Source of the DNA: Candidatus Methylopumilus turicensis
Lineage (GTDB): Bacteria > Pseudomonadota > Gammaproteobacteria > Burkholderiales > Methylophilaceae
Reading direction: 5' to 3'
NCBI RefSeq assembly: GCF_000953015.1
Contig: NZ_LN794158.1
Coordinates: 620,001-684,000, forward strand
Length of the DNA: 64,000 nt
Below are positions 62,162 through 64,000 of this stretch, piece after piece; position 1 is the stretch's first letter, and each line of letters opens with the position of its first letter. The translations under genes were made by a program, and so were the position numbers. The notes beneath the pieces are model-generated. The model was not told the origin of the DNA and made no database searches. It saw only the letters and a program-made list of their open reading frames with translations.

Positions 62162-64000
62162 TCACATGCCTAAGGGCGTTGGCGCAGGGGTTTGAGATGG
62201 AGATTTGCTATCTTTGGGTGACGCTTTGTCTTGCCCTTTTTCTTGAGGGTTACTCCAAGTGCCGACAATCTCATACTGTGATTCAGCAATTTTATTTAGT
62301 GGATCTTTCAATATTTTTTGCGCAATATAAGCAGCGGCGCCCACAGCAGGACCGCCAGCAAATGCGGCCAATGAAAGCGTATCGCTGATGAATGGCTTCA
62401 CTTTGACATATAAATGCTGTGTTTCTTTATCAAGATCCGTTTCCCCTTTAATTTCAACTTGGGCCGTTGGACCCTCCATTTTAAAGTTGTCGCTATACAT
62501 AACTCCTCGCTCGATATTGACGTCGGCGTTGATTTTGTCAAACGTAAATCCGCTGCTAAATAAGTCTTTAAAGTCCAGGGTTAAACGTCTTGGTAGGTTT
62601 TGTAAACTCAACACACTAAAAAGCCTGCCAACGCCCGGCTCTACTTGAAGGATTTGTCCTTTTTTAGCATCGAGATGAAGGTTGCCAGAAAGGTTGGGTA
62701 TGTCGAACTCATGTGGACTGCCAGCCCATTTTAATTGGCCTGTGATTTCCGCAGAGCCGCCTTTGATCACGTCGCCAATATCCAGACGCTTTAAGGCCTT
62801 ACCCATATCATTGATTTCCCAATTGAAGCGTAACTTGGTATTGGGGCGATTTTTCCAGTTATTCCACTCACCATTGGCATTAATCACACCGTCGGCTGAG
62901 GTCATGCGGAGCTTGTCGATTCCCCAGTTGCCAAGCTGCTCTTTCGCCTGGAGCTCCAATCGACCAAACTTTTTCTTACCAATTTCAAAGTTGTCAGCAA
63001 CAATGTCCAGTGCAGGATATTTAAGATTCAATTGTTTTGCGGCAACGTGAGTGCTTGATTTTAGGGCGTCTGGCGTCGGCGATGGGAAGATTAGGTTGGC
63101 AAGGTTGCCACTGATTTTTCCATTACCGTCTTTGTTCCATTTTAAATCGCCAGTGACCTCATCGCTTTTTAAGTTCATGATCCATGCGTTGTCTGCCAAC
63201 CTAGCACTCATTTTAAGTGCATTAATCCGGCGATCAAAAATATCGAGATGTTGGGTAGTGAGCTCAATGCGATTAAGTGTGATGTTGCTATTTGCACTAT
63301 TGTTTGCTGAGCTTGCTGTGGATTTATCCATTTGCGCCAACCACTCATCAATGTCCAAGCTATCAAGCTTCGCGCGAAGTGATAGGCCTTTTTGAGGGCT
63401 TATGTCTGGTGCAACATTAATGCCAATATCGCCTCTTTCGATGGTCGTCATACCATTCTGGGAAGTTCGAATCAGCTTGGCGCTCATGCTTTTACCTAAG
63501 CTAATTTTGATCGCATCTTGTGTTTCATTGATTGGTTTTTTCTCAATCAGCAAAGGCATGGCTTCAGTCATTGTTTTGCCAAGAGGGGCGGGTAGTTTTG
63601 AACTTAACCCAACCAGACTTGAATGAATGGTGACTTCTGATTGATTGTTCTGAATCTTGGCTCTCGCTACCCATTCTGTACTTCCCGAAATAGTGCTTGG
63701 CAAAAGATGTTCAAATGACTTTCTAAAGCCCGCATCGGTTAGTCGGCCATGCGCTGCAATTTGAATAGCATGGCTTTTGTCTGTGTTAATGCTAAATACC
63801 GCTGGCGCACCATAAGCAAAAGTATTGACGTTATTGGCATTAATCGACGACTCGGTAAACTCAACTGTTCCATTGAGTTTCGTGAGTTCAGGAATGCTAT
63901 CACTGAGCATGCTGCCATTCGTGATCGCATATATTCCCTTCACTTTGGTGGCATCGCTGTGGTTGAGCGGAATGTGAAGATTGAGGGTGAGCTTACCAGC
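62162..64000 (-). CDS. yhdP: YhdP/AsmA-like membrane protein, C-terminal part
   Basis: The 3' part of a long gene that runs off the right edge; the frame is open to base 64000 without a start. It is the C-terminal half of the YhdP (DUF3971) family, giant periplasmic bridge-like proteins that help phospholipids reach the outer membrane. The AsmA-like repeats (long beta-strand segments) and the VGRLFSVLSLQNLPRRLTLDF region are visible, followed by SLAAFAGGPAVGAAAYIAQKIL near the end. The C-terminal tail is Pro/Ser/Lys-rich. Confidence 0.9.
   Translation of the reverse strand, partial: AGKLTLNLHIPLNHSDATKVKGIYAITNGSMLSDSIPELTKLNGTVEFTESSINANNVNTFAYGAPAVFSINTDKSHAIQIAAHGRLTDAGFRKSFEHLLPSTISGSTEWVARAKIQNNQSEVTIHSSLVGLSSKLPAPLGKTMTEAMPLLIEKKPINETQDAIKISLGKSMSAKLIRTSQNGMTTIERGDIGINVAPDISPQKGLSLRAKLDSLDIDEWLAQMDKSTASSANNSANSNITLNRIELTTQHLDIFDRRINALKMSARLADNAWIMNLKSDEVTGDLKWNKDGNGKISGNLANLIFPSPTPDALKSSTHVAAKQLNLKYPALDIVADNFEIGKKKFGRLELQAKEQLGNWGIDKLRMTSADGVINANGEWNNWKNRPNTKLRFNWEINDMGKALKRLDIGDVIKGGSAEITGQLKWAGSPHEFDIPNLSGNLHLDAKKGQILQVEPGVGRLFSVLSLQNLPRRLTLDFKDLFSSGFTFDKINADVNIERGVMYSDNFKMEGPTAQVEIKGETDLDKETQHLYVKVKPFISDTLSLAAFAGGPAVGAAAYIAQKILKDPLNKIAESQYEIVGTWSNPQEKGQDKASPKDSKSPSQTPAPTPLGM

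Overview
The window is a gene-dense stretch of bacterial chromosome, moderately AT-rich, almost entirely housekeeping genes packed into short operons on both strands. The gene set points to a Gram-negative betaproteobacterium, and most likely a methylotroph of the Methylophilaceae (Methylotenera/Methylophilus type). The evidence is an NAD-dependent molybdenum formate dehydrogenase operon (fdsGBA-fdhD-fdsD), arginine-type EF-P with its rhamnosyltransferase EarP, LolA, YhdP and outer-membrane proteins, and a tmRNA tag ANDETYSLAA. The family-level assignment is inference; no 16S rRNA gene is in view.

Layout. 1-5.2 kb: 3' end of rlmD, an orphan peptide-type solute-binding lipoprotein, a YgiQ radical SAM protein and a TraB/GumN protein. 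5.2-12.6 kb: lipocalin, rhlE, rsuA, rpiA, a GST, a SpoU-type methyltransferase, hslO, gluQ and a DUF3301 protein, mostly on the minus strand, with a REP-like palindrome between the methyltransferase gene and hslO. 12.6-14.2 kb: an ammonium transporter behind a readable sigma-54 promoter and an NtrC-like site. 14.2-16 kb: a four-gene metal-handling cluster (MerT-like, MerP-like, putative outer-membrane barrel, Cys/His-rich secreted protein). 16-18 kb: a DUF779 protein and an aldehyde dehydrogenase separated by a palindrome and an intrinsic terminator. 18.4-24.4 kb: the formate dehydrogenase operon. 24.4-33.1 kb: ispD-ispF, smr, trxB, ftsK-lolA-rarA-serS. 33.1-42.4 kb: mltF, a parvulin, an ABC-F ATPase, a nitroreductase, a Gre-like protein, guaA-guaB and rnfH-ratA. 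42.5-43.5 kb: smpB and ssrA (trans-translation), followed by a SapC gene remnant. 44.2-46.4 kb: ahpC-ahpF. 46.5-48.7 kb: greB-earP-efp. 48.7-54.9 kb: an AddB-like/AddA-like helicase-nuclease pair. 54.9-64 kb: dedA, mfd, an Ala/Lys/Pro-rich protein, tldD, a nitrilase-family amidase and the 3' part of yhdP.

How it fits together. The fds operon oxidises formate to CO2 with NAD+ and carries its own sulfurtransferase (fdhD) and delta subunit; the neighbouring aldehyde dehydrogenase may serve aldehyde oxidation. The amt promoter indicates nitrogen control. Translation rescue (smpB/ssrA), EF-P modification (earP/efp) and transcription rescue (greB, mfd) are all present. No phage, insertion sequence, CRISPR array or tRNA gene was recognised. 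The least explained parts are the metal cluster, the control region between the aldehyde dehydrogenase and DUF779 genes, the Gre-like protein in the gua operon, the AddB-like protein that seems to have lost half of its Fe-S cysteines, and the basic Ala/Lys/Pro protein with a hydrophobic tail.
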